A DNA stretch of 64,000 bases, taken from assembly GCA_038405045.1 (NCBI GenBank), contig JBBZIV010000001.1, positions 558,001-622,000 of the forward strand, given 5' to 3'. This DNA comes from Sporobacter sp038405045 (GTDB lineage: Bacteria > Bacillota > Clostridia > Oscillospirales > Oscillospiraceae). Shown here one piece after another: positions 53,680-62,539 of the stretch (the first letter of the stretch is position 1; each line of letters starts with the position of its first letter). Both the position numbers and the translations under genes were made by a program. The notes beneath the pieces were generated by a model. The model was not told the DNA's origin. It searched no databases and saw only the letters and a program-made list of their open reading frames with translations.

Positions 53680-54981
53680 ATGATCAATCGAATGGTGACA
53701 GATACGATCAACACGAAAAATGAACAGTGGACGGATTGGCAATGGCAGCTCAAGCACAGAATAAAAGATATCGGCACGTTTGAAAAGCTGCTTCATATAA
53801 AGTTTGACGCTGAAGAGCGGCAGGAACTGAGCAGAACGCTGGAAAAATTTCCGCTGTCAATCACGCCCTATTATCTGTCGCTGATCGATAAAAAAGATTT
53901 AAAAAATGACCCTATATATAAACAGGCGTTCCCGAACCCAAGCGAATTGATTATTCAGAAGCATGAAATGGCCGATCCGCTTGCCGAGGAAAAGGACAGC
54001 CCTGTTCCGGGCTTAACGCACCGCTATCCCGACAGAGTCCTGCTGCATGTGAGCAATATCTGCTCTATGTACTGCAGACACTGTACGCGGAAAAGGAAAG
54101 TCGGCGACGTTGAAAATATACCGGACCGGGAATCTATCATGAAAGCGATCGACTATATCAGGAATACGCCGCGCGTCAGAGACGTGCTGCTTTCCGGCGG
54201 TGACCCGTTGATGCTGCCGGATGACTTTATCGACTGGATTTTAAGTGAAATCAAGAAAATTGAGCATGTTGAAGTCATCCGTATTGGGACGCGGATGCCT
54301 GTCGTTTTGCCTTACAGGATAACGGACGAACTTGTAAACATGCTCAAAAAACATCATCCCATCTGGATCAATACGCATTTCAATCATCCGAAAGAAATAA
54401 CAGCGTCCTCAAAAGCGGCATTGAAAAAATTGGCTGATGCTGGGATACCGCTGGGAAATCAGTCGGTTTTGCTCGCAGGCGTTAACGATTGCCCGATCAT
54501 TATGAAGAAGCTGGTGCATACGCTCGTAAAAAACAGAGTGCGCCCCTACTACCTTTATCAATGCGATCTTTCGGAAGGGCTGACCCATTTTCGGACCTCC
54601 GTCGGTAAAGGCGTTGAAATTATTGAAAACCTGTTGGGCCACACAAGCGGCTTCGCGGTTCCGACGTATGTCATTGACGCACCCGGCGGGGGTGGCAAGA
54701 TTCCCGTTATGCCGAATTACCTCATTTCGTGGTCGGACAATAAAGTCGTTCTCAGAAATTACGAAGGGATCATCACGACATATCGCGAACCGGATTCCTA
54801 CAAATCGATCTCGTGTGACAGGGATTGTGATACATGCGATTTGCAGTTGAATATCGATGAAAAGCAGGAAATAAACGCCGTCGGCATCAGCAGGCTGCTG
54901 GCGGACTATGATGAAGACATCTCGTTGATCCCAGAAAACAATGCAAGAATCGACAGACGGTCGGATGCCGTTTTGGAGTGA
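53680..54981 (+). CDS. ablA: lysine 2,3-aminomutase
   Basis: 433 residues. Radical SAM enzyme turning L-alpha-lysine into L-beta-lysine with PLP. The [4Fe-4S]/SAM motif is C128-X3-C132-X2-C135 (CSMYCRHC). [12 protein letters not shown] is the SAM-binding Gly-rich region, and [16 protein letters not shown] holds the PLP-binding Lys. The C-terminus has a Cys-rich [10 protein letters not shown] segment. With ablB directly behind it, the product goes to N-epsilon-acetyl-beta-lysine, a salt-stress osmolyte; use in lysine fermentation is less likely as no kamDE genes are near. Confidence 0.95.
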   Translation: MINRMVTDTINTKNEQWTDWQWQLKHRIKDIGTFEKLLHIKFDAEERQELSRTLEKFPLSITPYYLSLIDKKDLKNDPIYKQAFPNPSELIIQKHEMADPLAEEKDSPVPGLTHRYPDRVLLHVSNICSMYCRHCTRKRKVGDVENIPDRESIMKAIDYIRNTPRVRDVLLSGGDPLMLPDDFIDWILSEIKKIEHVEVIRIGTRMPVVLPYRITDELVNMLKKHHPIWINTHFNHPKEITASSKAALKKLADAGIPLGNQSVLLAGVNDCPIIMKKLVHTLVKNRVRPYYLYQCDLSEGLTHFRTSVGKGVEIIENLLGHTSGFAVPTYVIDAPGGGGKIPVMPNYLISWSDNKVVLRNYEGIITTYREPDSYKSISCDRDCDTCDLQLNIDEKQEINAVGISRLLADYDEDISLIPENNARIDRRSDAVLE

Positions 54982-54985
54982 GGGC

Positions 54986-55852
54986 ATGACTGACACAACA
55001 ATAATACTGGGCTCTTCAACGCTCCAGCACGGCCCCTTGAACAACAGGGTCTATCTGATGAAGCTTTCAGAAGCCGACTACCCGCAAATCATTGGTCAGA
55101 TGGACGACTTTGCGGCCCGTCATCATTATACAAAAATTTTTGCCAAGATTCCGCAATGGGCGGCTGAAGAATTCGAAAAAAAAGGATATACCACAGAGGC
55201 GCGCATTCCTCTTTTCTTTCAGGGGAGGGAAGACGCACGCTTTATGGCCCGATATCTGGATCCATCCAGAAAAATTCAGACAAACGGGGAAGAAATCGCG
55301 CAAATACTTGAAGCTGCCGGAAAAACAAAAATGCGCTTAAAAACGCCTGCTCTCGACAGCGGGTTTCGCTTCGGCTTACTGGCAGAAAATGATGCTGACG
55401 ATTTGGCGGCGCTTTACCGGCGCGTTTTTCCATCCTACCCATTCCCCATATTCGATCCGGCCTATCTGAAAAAGACGATGCGTGAAAATGTTGTCTACTT
55501 TGGCATCAGGGCTGACGGCGCGCTCGTTGCCGCCGCCTCTTGTGAGATGGACCTGGAAAACAACAATGTAGAAATGACCGATTTTGCCACGCTGGAAGCG
55601 TATCGATCAAAGGGCCTTGCTGGGTATTTGCTTTGCGAGATGGAATCCGAAATGAAAAAAAGAGGTGTCCGCACGGCGTATACCATCGCGCGGGCCCTGT
55701 CGTATGGCATGAACATGACTTTTGCAAAAAGCGGCTATCTTTTTGCCGGGACGCTCATCAACAACACGCACATCTCCGGCGGGGTGGAGAGTATGAACGT
55801 CTGGTTTAAAGCACTCGGTCATGTCATAACGCCGTGCTGCCCGACGAAGTGA
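54986..55852 (+). CDS. ablB: beta-lysine N6-acetyltransferase
   Basis: 288 residues. GNAT fold in the second half: MTDFATLEAYRSKGLAGYLLCEMESEMKKRG matches the acetyl-CoA loop, and RALSYGMNMTFAKSGYLFAGTLINNTHISGG is an AblB hallmark. It acetylates beta-lysine to give the compatible solute N-epsilon-acetyl-beta-lysine. Start ATG 54986 follows the ablA stop by 4 bp with GAGTGAGG in front. The open frame reaches back into ablA but that start has no site. Confidence 0.92.
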   Translation: MTDTTIILGSSTLQHGPLNNRVYLMKLSEADYPQIIGQMDDFAARHHYTKIFAKIPQWAAEEFEKKGYTTEARIPLFFQGREDARFMARYLDPSRKIQTNGEEIAQILEAAGKTKMRLKTPALDSGFRFGLLAENDADDLAALYRRVFPSYPFPIFDPAYLKKTMRENVVYFGIRADGALVAAASCEMDLENNNVEMTDFATLEAYRSKGLAGYLLCEMESEMKKRGVRTAYTIARALSYGMNMTFAKSGYLFAGTLINNTHISGGVESMNVWFKALGHVITPCCPTK

Positions 55853-55863
55853 GCATAAAACAC

Positions 55864-55902
55864 AAAACAGCGGCATTCCTGAAGCAGGAATGCCGCTGTT
55901 TT
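55864..55902. terminator. bidirectional terminator between ablB and NifX-type gene
   Basis: Perfect 17-bp stem (55864-55880 with 55886-55902), 5-nt loop, A-run and T-run on either side, suitable for both converging operons. Confidence 0.93.
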
Positions 55903-55912
55903 ACCGGATGAT

Positions 55913-56338
55913 TCAATGCGCGTCGTGGTGATGATGGTGGTGTTCACCGCCGCAGCCGTGCTCTGAGCAGGCGTGCGCTTGGCTGTGACCGCCGTGATGC
56001 GACCCGTGGTGATTGCAGGTGATTTCGATGTTATAGGCAAGCGCGCCCGCCAGAAAAGCTTCAACGGCCTTGTCCGCGTCGCCGGAGACGCCACCCAGAA
56101 GACGAATGTTCGCGTCGCTGAGCGCAATTTTGGCGCCACCGCCGATACCGCCGCAGATGAGTGCATCAACATTTAAATTGTTCAAAATACCCGCCAGGGT
56201 GCCGTGGCCGTTGCCGTTTGTGCTTACAGTGGTGGCCGCCTGAACGCGACCATCTTCAATATCATAGATTTTAAAGCGTTCCGTGTGGCCGAAATGCTGA
56301 AAAACAAGTCCATTTTCGTATGTTACAGCAACTCTCAC
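55913..56338 (-). CDS. NifX/NifB-type (dinitrogenase iron-molybdenum cofactor family) protein with His-rich tail
   Basis: 141 residues. Residues 1-105 match the FeMo-Co binding family (VSVTYENGLVFQHFGHTERFKIYDI-like start, then ALICGGIGGGAKIALSDANI). The last 35 residues are loaded with His (HHGSHHGGHSQ and a run of six His), suggesting metal storage or delivery. There are no nif genes nearby; this family also occurs widely with Mrp ATPases in anaerobes. It overlaps the Mrp gene stop by 4 bp. Confidence 0.87.
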   Translation of the reverse strand: MRVAVTYENGLVFQHFGHTERFKIYDIEDGRVQAATTVSTNGNGHGTLAGILNNLNVDALICGGIGGGAKIALSDANIRLLGGVSGDADKAVEAFLAGALAYNIEITCNHHGSHHGGHSQAHACSEHGCGGEHHHHHHDAH

Positions 56339-57174
56339 ATTATTTCCTCGCTTTCAATGAAGTTAATGATATCATCCAGCCAGTCGCCGTCAAACTGCTC
56401 AATCGTCCCCGCGTCGCACGCCTCGGCGAGCTTCGGGTCGATCGGCAGGCGGGCCGTCACCGGGATTTGATACTTTTCGGCTGAAGCCTCCACGCGGCTC
56501 TCGCCGAAGATCGAGAAGCTTTTGCCGCAATCGGGGCAGGTGACGCTGCTCATGTTCTCAACAAGCCCGAAGACGGGGATTTTCATCATCCGCGCCATGT
56601 TGACAGCTTTTTCAACGATCATGCCGACGAGCTCCTGCGGTGTGGTGACAATGATAATGCCGTCAACCGGGATTGACTGAAAGACCGTCAGCGGTACGTC
56701 GCCCGTACCGGGGGGCATGTCAATAAACATCAAATCAACATCGCCCCAAATAACATCTTTCCAAAACTGCTTAACCATCCCGGCAATGACAGGGCCGCGC
56801 CAGACGACGGGGTCCGTCTCATTTTGGGTTAAAAGGTTCAGTGACATTACAGAAATGTCTGTTTTCGTTTTAACGGGTTGAATGCCCAGCTCGCTGCCGG
56901 TGGCTTTTTGTGAAAGGCTGAACGCTTTAGGGATCGACGGCCCGGTGATATCGGCGTCAAGGACAGCCGTTTTAAACCCGTCACGCTGAGCCAGAACGGC
57001 CAGCAGGGACGTGACAAGCGACTTGCCGACACCGCCCTTGCCACTGACGATGCCAATGACTTTTTTAATGTGGCTGAGTTCGTGGGGCTGCTCTCTGAAG
57101 TCTGTTTGTTCCTCCGTTCTGTCAGAACAATCACTCCCGCAGGAGGCACAGCTGCTGCTGCATGATTCACTCAT
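56335..57174 (-). CDS. Mrp/NBP35 family Fe-S cluster carrier ATPase
   Basis: 279 residues. Cys-rich N-terminus (CSSSCASCGSDC, NBP35-like), deviant Walker A GIVSGKGGVGKS near residue 42, FIDMPPGTGD switch region near 153, and the C-terminal CPDCGKSF CxxC that bridges a [4Fe-4S] cluster between two subunits. It assembles and transfers Fe-S clusters in the cytoplasm. It is coupled by 4-bp overlaps on both sides with the DUF134 and NifX-type genes. Confidence 0.93.
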   Translation of the reverse strand: MSESCSSSCASCGSDCSDRTEEQTDFREQPHELSHIKKVIGIVSGKGGVGKSLVTSLLAVLAQRDGFKTAVLDADITGPSIPKAFSLSQKATGSELGIQPVKTKTDISVMSLNLLTQNETDPVVWRGPVIAGMVKQFWKDVIWGDVDLMFIDMPPGTGDVPLTVFQSIPVDGIIIVTTPQELVGMIVEKAVNMARMMKIPVFGLVENMSSVTCPDCGKSFSIFGESRVEASAEKYQIPVTARLPIDPKLAEACDAGTIEQFDGDWLDDIINFIESEEIM

Positions 57175-57536
57175 TTTACTTCATCTCCCAAATGACATTT
57201 TTTTCTGTGACAATGACGGCAGGTACAGGGTGGGGACGATTCGTCGCATAAAACGTAGTCACCGCCGCTGATGGACAGCTCCAAGCCGCTGACGAGGCAT
57301 TGTGCTAATTTTTGTCGCGCACTGCCGTAAATTGCCTGCGCCGTCGTTCTGGCGACGCCCATTTGTCCGGCGCAGTCTTCCTGACTGAGCCCCTCAAGGT
57401 CAATCAGCCGGATCGATTCAAATTCGTCCACCGTCATCACAACACGCGCGCACTGTTCCGACGCGCCGTTAAGCGGCCCGAAGCTGAGGCTCTGGGGCAT
57501 ACAGCAGACGCGCCGACATTTTTTTGGACGCGGCAT
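57171..57536 (-). CDS. DUF134 DNA-binding protein
   Basis: 121 residues. MPRPKKCRRVCCMP at the start is the DUF134 signature. MTVDEFESIRLIDLEGLSQEDCAGQMGVARTTAQAIYGSARQKLAQ is a sigma-70 region-4-like helix-turn-helix. The C-terminal CTCRHCHRKKC may bind metal or an Fe-S cluster. First gene of the DUF134-Mrp-NifX operon; autoregulation is likely because twin palindromes flank the promoter. Confidence 0.9.
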   Translation of the reverse strand: MPRPKKCRRVCCMPQSLSFGPLNGASEQCARVVMTVDEFESIRLIDLEGLSQEDCAGQMGVARTTAQAIYGSARQKLAQCLVSGLELSISGGDYVLCDESSPPCTCRHCHRKKCHLGDEVK

Positions 57537-57563
57537 CCTATCACCTCACACCATCGAAATCAT

Positions 57564-57615
57564 GGCATATGCCGGATACTAGCCGCATCATAACAGAGTT
57601 ATGGGCATATGTCAA
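57564..57615 (-). promoter_or_regulatory. promoter with twin palindromes for DUF134 operon
   Basis: On the minus strand, TTGACA (plus 57610-57615), 17-bp spacer, TATGAT (57587-57592). A perfect 10-bp palindrome GGCATATGCC (57564-57573) lies just after the expected start site. A one-mismatch copy GGCATATGTC (57604-57613) overlaps the -35. Their centres are 40 bp apart, close to four helical turns, as if two regulator dimers bind the same DNA face. Confidence 0.65.
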
Positions 57616-57629
57616 TAATAACAGTCGTG

Positions 57630-58244
57630 TTACGCAAACATTTCATAAACCTCGTCGACATGAACGACAAGGCTTCGCCCAAAGGCGAGCATTTCAAGGC
57701 CGAGCTGTTTGCGCTCCGGCGTGAACGAAGCCGTCGTTTCAATCGGGACGATACAGTTGTAATTAAGTGAAAACGCGGCGCTGCACGTTTCTAGGACACA
57801 GACATCGGTGGCGGCGCCAACGATAATGAGGTTTTTGATGCCATGCTTTTGAAGCAGACCGTCGAGGTCTGTATTGAAAAAGGCGTTCCACCTGTTTTTG
57901 ACAAGGAGGACTTCGCCGTCACGCGGCGCCAGCGGCGGGATGATTTCGGCATCAGCCGTCCCTTTGACAAAATGGCGGTGCTTTTTGACCTCAAATCGCG
58001 CGTCCAGCATCGGCCAATCAATGAAATCCGCCTCGTATTCCGTTTTAACGTTGACGACAAGCATCCCGTTTGCGTTAAAAAAGTCTTTGAGCGCAATCAT
58101 TGGCGTAACAATGTCTTCCTGACGGGTGACATCGACATTGAGCATTTTAACAAGTGACCCGTCAGGCGCGCCGCCGCCGTACTGCATATCAACAACAATG
58201 AGCGCCGTTTCTTTTTGAATGAGCAAAATTAACACTCCAATCAT
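57630..58244 (-). CDS. isochorismatase-like cysteine hydrolase
   Basis: 204 residues. Catalytic triad of the family is visible: Asp in LIVVDMQYGG, Lys in VLLVKNRWNAFFNT and Cys in GAATDVCVLETC. Proteins of this fold hydrolyse amides or vinyl ethers (nicotinamidase, isochorismatase, ureidoacrylate hydrolase). The substrate cannot be read. ATG 58244 is taken as start (AAAGGTG upstream); a TTG eight codons later with GGAGTG in front is an alternative. Confidence 0.87.
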   Translation of the reverse strand: MIGVLILLIQKETALIVVDMQYGGGAPDGSLVKMLNVDVTRQEDIVTPMIALKDFFNANGMLVVNVKTEYEADFIDWPMLDARFEVKKHRHFVKGTADAEIIPPLAPRDGEVLLVKNRWNAFFNTDLDGLLQKHGIKNLIIVGAATDVCVLETCSAAFSLNYNCIVPIETTASFTPERKQLGLEMLAFGRSLVVHVDEVYEMFA

Positions 58245-58280
58245 TATTTAGGCACCTTTCGTTCAGTGCGCCTGTCAGGA

Positions 58281-58335
58281 TGCTCATTATTATATATCAA
58301 TGAGCACAGATTTAGAAGAGCACTGGGTAAATCTG
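58281..58335. other. two consecutive hairpins upstream of mgtA-type gene
   Basis: Perfect 8-bp stems: 58281-58288 with 58299-58306 (10-nt loop), and 58307-58314 with 58328-58335 (13-nt loop), directly abutting. They fill most of the 171-bp gap between the two divergent genes. They could be part of a leader RNA for either strand. The conserved core of the Mg2+ M-box was looked for and not found. Confidence 0.45.
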
Positions 58336-58347
58336 AGGACACCCCCT

Positions 58348-58375
58348 TTGTATTTTTGGCGCAGCATGTTAAAAT
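58348..58375 (+). promoter_or_regulatory. possible promoter for mgtA-type gene
   Basis: TTGTAT (58348-58353), 16-bp spacer, TAAAAT (58370-58375), 40 bp before the ATG. If used, the paired hairpins upstream would lie outside the transcript. Confidence 0.5.
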
Positions 58376-58415
58376 GAATCATACACAAGTAAGCATTGAA
58401 GCAGGAGGGCAACCA

Positions 58416-60935
58416 ATGGCGGAACGTAAAGATTGCTTTTGGGCGTATCAGACGGCCGATATCCTCTCAGACCTTCAAGCAGAAAAAAACGGCCTGACAA
58501 GTGAGGAGGCTGCGGTAAGACTTAAGCAGTTTGGCGCAAACGTCCTCAAAGAAAAGCGAAACACAAACGCTCTGACGCTCCTGCTGTCGCAATTTAAAAG
58601 CCCGATTCTAATAATTTTATTTTTTGCCGTCGCCTTATCCATTTTTCTGAAAGACACTGCCGACGCGCTCATCATTCTGGCAATCGTTTTAATAAGCGGA
58701 CTGCTCGGCTTTTGGCAGGAATACGGGGCGGACAACTCGGTAAAAAAACTGCTGGCCTTAGTGCAGATCAATGTGCAAATTCTCCGCGACGGCCGGGCGG
58801 TGGATATCAGTGTCGAGGAAACCGTCCCCGGCGATGTTGTGCTTTTAAAAGCGGGAGACCTTGTCCCCGCAGATTGCCTGCTGATTGAGGATAACGCGCT
58901 TTTTGTCGACGAGGCAACGCTGACAGGGGAAACATACCCTGTTGAAAAACAGGTCGCTCTTCTCCCGGCGGAGACCGTTCTCTCCGAGCGGAAAAACTGC
59001 CTGTGGATGGGGACGCACGTCATCAGCGGCACTGGCAATGCCGTCATTGTCAAAACGGGCAAAGAGACGGAATACGGAAAAATATCGGAACGTCTGAAGC
59101 TGCGCCCCATGGAGACGGAATTCGAACGCGGCGTCAGACGTTTCGGGTATTTGCTGATGGAGATCACGCTTATCCTCGTTTTTGCTATTTTTGCGATTAA
59201 CATCATCTTAAAAAGACCCCCGCTCGACGCCTTTCTTTTCTCACTCGCCCTTGCCGTCGGTCTAACACCACAGCTGCTTCCAGCAATCATCAGCATTACC
59301 CTTGCGCACGGCGCGAAAATGATGGCGGCGGTCAAAGTGATTGTCAAGCGTTTAGCGGCCATCGAAAATTTTGGCAGTATGGACATCCTCTGTTCCGATA
59401 AAACAGGCACGCTCACGGAGGGGACGGTTCGTCTTAACGCACCGTATGGCATCGACGGCATCGAATCTGACAAGGTGCTTCATTATGCATATCTCAACGC
59501 CTCTTTTGAGTCGGGCTTCAATAACCCAATAGACGCGGCGATCCGGTCACACCAGCCGTTTGATATCGCCGGATATGAAAAGCTTGAAGAGGAGCCGTAT
59601 GATTTCATCCGCAAGCGTCTGAGCATTCTTCTGGCAGACCCGATGGGAAGGCAGCTCGTTGTGACAAAAGGCGCCTTTCAAAATATTCTTGATGTCTGCA
59701 CAAAAGCGGAGACGGCTGATGGCAGCATCGTCGACCTTGAAGCGGTCAAAAGCGTGGTTGAAAAACATTTTGCGGCGTTTTCAAGCAAAGGCTACCGCAC
59801 GCTGGGCGTCGCATATAAAACGGATGTTGAGACGCTTCACGAGAATGAGCACGAGCACGACATGACCTTTCTTGGCTTTTTAACGTTTTTTGATCCGCTT
59901 AAAGAAGACATCCGCGAGACAATCGGGCACCTGCGGGAGCTCGGTGTCGGCCTCAAAATCATCACGGGCGACAATCACCTCGTTGCCGCGACAGTTGTGT
60001 CTCAGATAGGCATCGACGGCGACCTTTTAACGGGGTCAGACCTGCGTCAGATGAGTGACGATGCGCTGATACAAAAAGCGCCGACGGTGTCAATCTTTGC
60101 CGAGGTGGAACCGAATCAGAAAGAGCGCATCATATTAGCGCTCAAAAAAGCCGGTTATGTCGTTGGATATATGGGTGACGGCATTAACGACGCCTCGGCG
60201 CTTCATGCTTCTGACGTTAGCATATCGGTGGACAGCGCGGCAGACGCGGCCAAGGAGGCCGCCGATATCGTCCTGCTCGAAAAAGACCTCCGGGTGCTTT
60301 TAAGCGGGGTCAAGGCAGGGCGCGTCACGTTTGCCAACACGCTCAAATACGTCTTTATGGCGACGAGCGCCAATTTCGGCAACATGTTCAGCATGGCGGG
60401 CGCGTCGCTTTTCCTGCCGTTTCTGCCGCTGCTGCCGAAGCAGATTCTGCTCACAAATCTGATGACGGATATTCCGGAGATGACGATTGCTTCAGATGCT
60501 GTCGACACCGAATTAATCAGTAAACCACGGCGCTGGGATATCCGCTTTATCCGCCGCTTTATGATCACCTTTGGGCTCGTCAGCTCCGTCTTCGATTATA
60601 TCACCTTTGGCGTCCTGTTCTTTCTTGTCCACGCCACGGATGTTCAGTTCCGGACCGGATGGTTTGTTGAGTCGGTTGTATCAGCATCAATCATTGTGCT
60701 CATTGTCCGCACCCGGAAACCGTTTTATAGAAGCAAACCGTCAAAATATCTCGCACTCACTGTTTTTCTCATTGCGATTCTTGCGGCCGTATTCCCTTAT
60801 ACGCCGCTGGCCGTCCTTCTCGGATTTTGCCCGCTCAAGCCTTGGATTCTCCTCGTCATTGCTGGCATCATTGTGCTCTATACTGCCGCCGTGGAGACGA
60901 TTAAAAAAATCTTTTATCACCGAGTGCGAGAATAG
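58416..60935 (+). CDS. mgtA: magnesium-translocating P-type ATPase (MgtA type, P3B)
   Basis: 839 residues, about ten membrane helices. Actuator motif LTGETYPVEK near residue 170, phosphorylation CSDKTGTLT with Asp328, ATP-site VVTKGAF, and the hinge GDGINDASALHASDVSISV near 590. SLALAVGLTPQLLPAIISITLAHGAKMMA is the P3B (MgtA/MgtB) transmembrane segment 4. LTNLMTDIPEMTIASDAVD is in segment 6. Imports Mg2+ with ATP. Start ATG 58416 with AGGAGGG; the open frame extends to 58266 but lacks a site there. Confidence 0.94.
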   Translation: MAERKDCFWAYQTADILSDLQAEKNGLTSEEAAVRLKQFGANVLKEKRNTNALTLLLSQFKSPILIILFFAVALSIFLKDTADALIILAIVLISGLLGFWQEYGADNSVKKLLALVQINVQILRDGRAVDISVEETVPGDVVLLKAGDLVPADCLLIEDNALFVDEATLTGETYPVEKQVALLPAETVLSERKNCLWMGTHVISGTGNAVIVKTGKETEYGKISERLKLRPMETEFERGVRRFGYLLMEITLILVFAIFAINIILKRPPLDAFLFSLALAVGLTPQLLPAIISITLAHGAKMMAAVKVIVKRLAAIENFGSMDILCSDKTGTLTEGTVRLNAPYGIDGIESDKVLHYAYLNASFESGFNNPIDAAIRSHQPFDIAGYEKLEEEPYDFIRKRLSILLADPMGRQLVVTKGAFQNILDVCTKAETADGSIVDLEAVKSVVEKHFAAFSSKGYRTLGVAYKTDVETLHENEHEHDMTFLGFLTFFDPLKEDIRETIGHLRELGVGLKIITGDNHLVAATVVSQIGIDGDLLTGSDLRQMSDDALIQKAPTVSIFAEVEPNQKERIILALKKAGYVVGYMGDGINDASALHASDVSISVDSAADAAKEAADIVLLEKDLRVLLSGVKAGRVTFANTLKYVFMATSANFGNMFSMAGASLFLPFLPLLPKQILLTNLMTDIPEMTIASDAVDTELISKPRRWDIRFIRRFMITFGLVSSVFDYITFGVLFFLVHATDVQFRTGWFVESVVSASIIVLIVRTRKPFYRSKPSKYLALTVFLIAILAAVFPYTPLAVLLGFCPLKPWILLVIAGIIVLYTAAVETIKKIFYHRVRE

Positions 60936-60990
60936 ACTGGGTGGAGTTCAAGCCATTAAAAGCAATGCCCGTTCAATTTGCATAGAATAT

Positions 60991-61015
60991 CCGGGGTTAT
61001 CATACACCCCGGTAT
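60991..61015 (+). terminator. hairpin terminator after mgtA
   Basis: 7-bp GC-rich stem (60991-60997 with 61006-61012), 8-nt loop, tail TATTTCTTT. Weak to moderate. Confidence 0.6.
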
Positions 61016-61081
61016 TTCTTTGCACGGCCATAGGTGACGAAAGTGTTTGTTTATGTGGCCGGGAAAGACTGGAGGCATTTG

Positions 61082-61435
61082 ATGAACATTATTCATGCAA
61101 ACGGTGGCGACGACTGCCACAAAGAGCAGCGCCATGTCCATGAAGTCTTGGGCAGTGTTGAAATAGCAGAACGTGAAGAAGACCCGCACAACCACCGTTT
61201 TGCAACGGTCAGCGGTCAGGCTATCCCGATCGCTGGCGGCGACCATATCCACGAAATAACTTTCCGAACGGATTTCTATGAAGATCATTTTCACGAATTC
61301 TGCGGGAAAACGCGCGGAGCTGAGAAAGTCGGGGACCGGCATGTCCACTTTCTCGAATCCGAAACAACCGTTAATGATGGGCATAGGCACGATTTCCGCG
61401 TCGCCACATTAATAGAGAACCCAATCGGAGACTAG
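61082..61435 (+). CDS. YmaF family His-rich protein
   Basis: 117 residues with regularly spaced His pairs: RHVHEVLGSVEIAE, DPHNHRFATVSGQAIPIAGGDHIHEI, DHFHEFCG, RHVHFLES and GHRHDFRVAT. This matches YmaF of Bacillus, a family of unknown function that probably binds metal in a beta-sheet cage. Start ATG 61082 is set by GGAGG (61071-61075); the same frame extends to 61034 without a site. Alone on its transcript. Confidence 0.85.
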   Translation: MNIIHANGGDDCHKEQRHVHEVLGSVEIAEREEDPHNHRFATVSGQAIPIAGGDHIHEITFRTDFYEDHFHEFCGKTRGAEKVGDRHVHFLESETTVNDGHRHDFRVATLIENPIGD

Positions 61436-61447
61436 AAGCCAATTTCG

Positions 61448-61477
61448 AAAAGCCCGTCGGTTAACCGATGGGCTTTT
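61448..61477 (+). terminator. rho-independent terminator of ymaF-type gene
   Basis: A 15-bp stem (61448-61462 with 61463-61477) with one G-U pair. The arms abut, so the loop comes from opening the central bases. The right arm ends in TTTTT. Confidence 0.85.
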
Positions 61478-61586
61478 TAGAAATCGAAAAATTGCTAGTT
61501 ATGAAAAATGGTTAAACTTTACTTCGATGACTGTCTCAAAAATCCTGCTTGTTTCATAGGATGGACAGTACGAGAAGGAGGATCTT

Positions 61587-62423
61587 ATGGCTATTATAAA
61601 AGGTGTTGATTGCAGCACCCCGATAACTGCATCGGTAGCGAGGTCGCTCAACGAGTTGGGCTATCATTTTGTCTGCCGATATCTCGTGCCGGACAAATAT
61701 CCAAAGCATCTTTCGGCGGACGAAGCCCATCATCTCACTGACGCAGGGCTGTCTATCGTATCCGTCTTTGAAACGAGTGCGGGCAGGGCCCGCGGCGGTG
61801 CTTCATACGGCACTTCGGACGGGATGGATGCGCTGCAAGCGGCACTCTCGGTCAAAATGCCGGTCTCAGGGACTATTTATTTCGCCGTAGATTTTAACGC
61901 GGCGGACGGCGACATGGACGCCATCGAAAGCTATCTCAAGGCTGCAAAAACCAGCATGGGGCCGTACAAGATCGGCGTTTACGGGAGCTTTTCCGTTGTG
62001 GAGGAGATGGCGAAACGGCGCGCTTGCGATAGCTTTTGGCAAACGTACTCCTGGTCCGGTGGTAAAAAATCGCAAAATGCCGCGATCTATCAGTATTTAA
62101 ACGGGCAGAGCGCCGCCGGAATCACGGTGGATTACGATGAAGCTTATGACGATACGGGAATGTGGAATTTAAATAGCGGAACGGGGAGTGAATTGACCAT
62201 GACGATCGAAGAGGCGCGAAAAGAACTGACGGACGTTTCTGGTAAAGGCGCGGCGCACAGTCCATGGGCGGACGCGGCTGTTGAAAAGCTCACAAAAGCA
62301 GGGATCATCAGTGGAGATGGGAACGGCAATTTCGGATGGGAGCAGTGCATGACGCGGGAAGCCGTCGCCACAGCGCTGTACAAAACGCTGGAGAAGCTCG
62401 GCCTGCTTGACAAACTCTCATAA
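61587..62423 (+). CDS. DUF1906 (Rv2525c-like glycoside hydrolase-like) protein with one SLH-type repeat
   Basis: 278 residues. Residues 1-195 match DUF1906: GVDCSTPI at the start, FVCRYLVPD, VSVFET, TIYFAVDFNAADGDMDAIESYL and GVYGSFSVVEEM, a TIM-barrel related to GH25 lysozymes. After a short Gly/Ser linker, residues 225-278 resemble a single S-layer homology repeat (SPWADAAVEKLTKAGIISGDGNGNFG, then TREAVATALYKTLEKLG). There is no signal peptide, so export would need lysis, a holin or spore-mother-cell localisation. GAAGGAGGA precedes the ATG. Not part of a prophage as far as can be seen. Confidence 0.85.
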   Translation: MAIIKGVDCSTPITASVARSLNELGYHFVCRYLVPDKYPKHLSADEAHHLTDAGLSIVSVFETSAGRARGGASYGTSDGMDALQAALSVKMPVSGTIYFAVDFNAADGDMDAIESYLKAAKTSMGPYKIGVYGSFSVVEEMAKRRACDSFWQTYSWSGGKKSQNAAIYQYLNGQSAAGITVDYDEAYDDTGMWNLNSGTGSELTMTIEEARKELTDVSGKGAAHSPWADAAVEKLTKAGIISGDGNGNFGWEQCMTREAVATALYKTLEKLGLLDKLS

Positions 62424-62434
62424 TCAGAACGTTA

Positions 62435-62463
62435 AAATCGCGGGCTTTGCCCGTGATTTTTTT
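62435..62463 (+). terminator. rho-independent terminator of DUF1906 gene
   Basis: 11-bp stem (62435-62445 with 62449-62459) with one G-U pair, TTT loop and a T-run to 62463. Confidence 0.87.
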
Positions 62464-62539
62464 GCCCTTAACGGCGTACAGGCAAGTTTTCAGTGCGCAG
62501 AAAATATAATCACTCAGACCGATAAAGGGGGCATAGGTG

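Noticed and set aside
58245..58415. M-box (Mg2+) riboswitch before mgtA
   Set aside because: The conserved core sequences of the M-box could not be found; only two simple hairpins are present.
60956..61390. 144-codon minus-strand open frame
   Set aside because: Antisense to the YmaF-type gene, whose His-pair pattern and GGAGG site mark the plus strand as coding.
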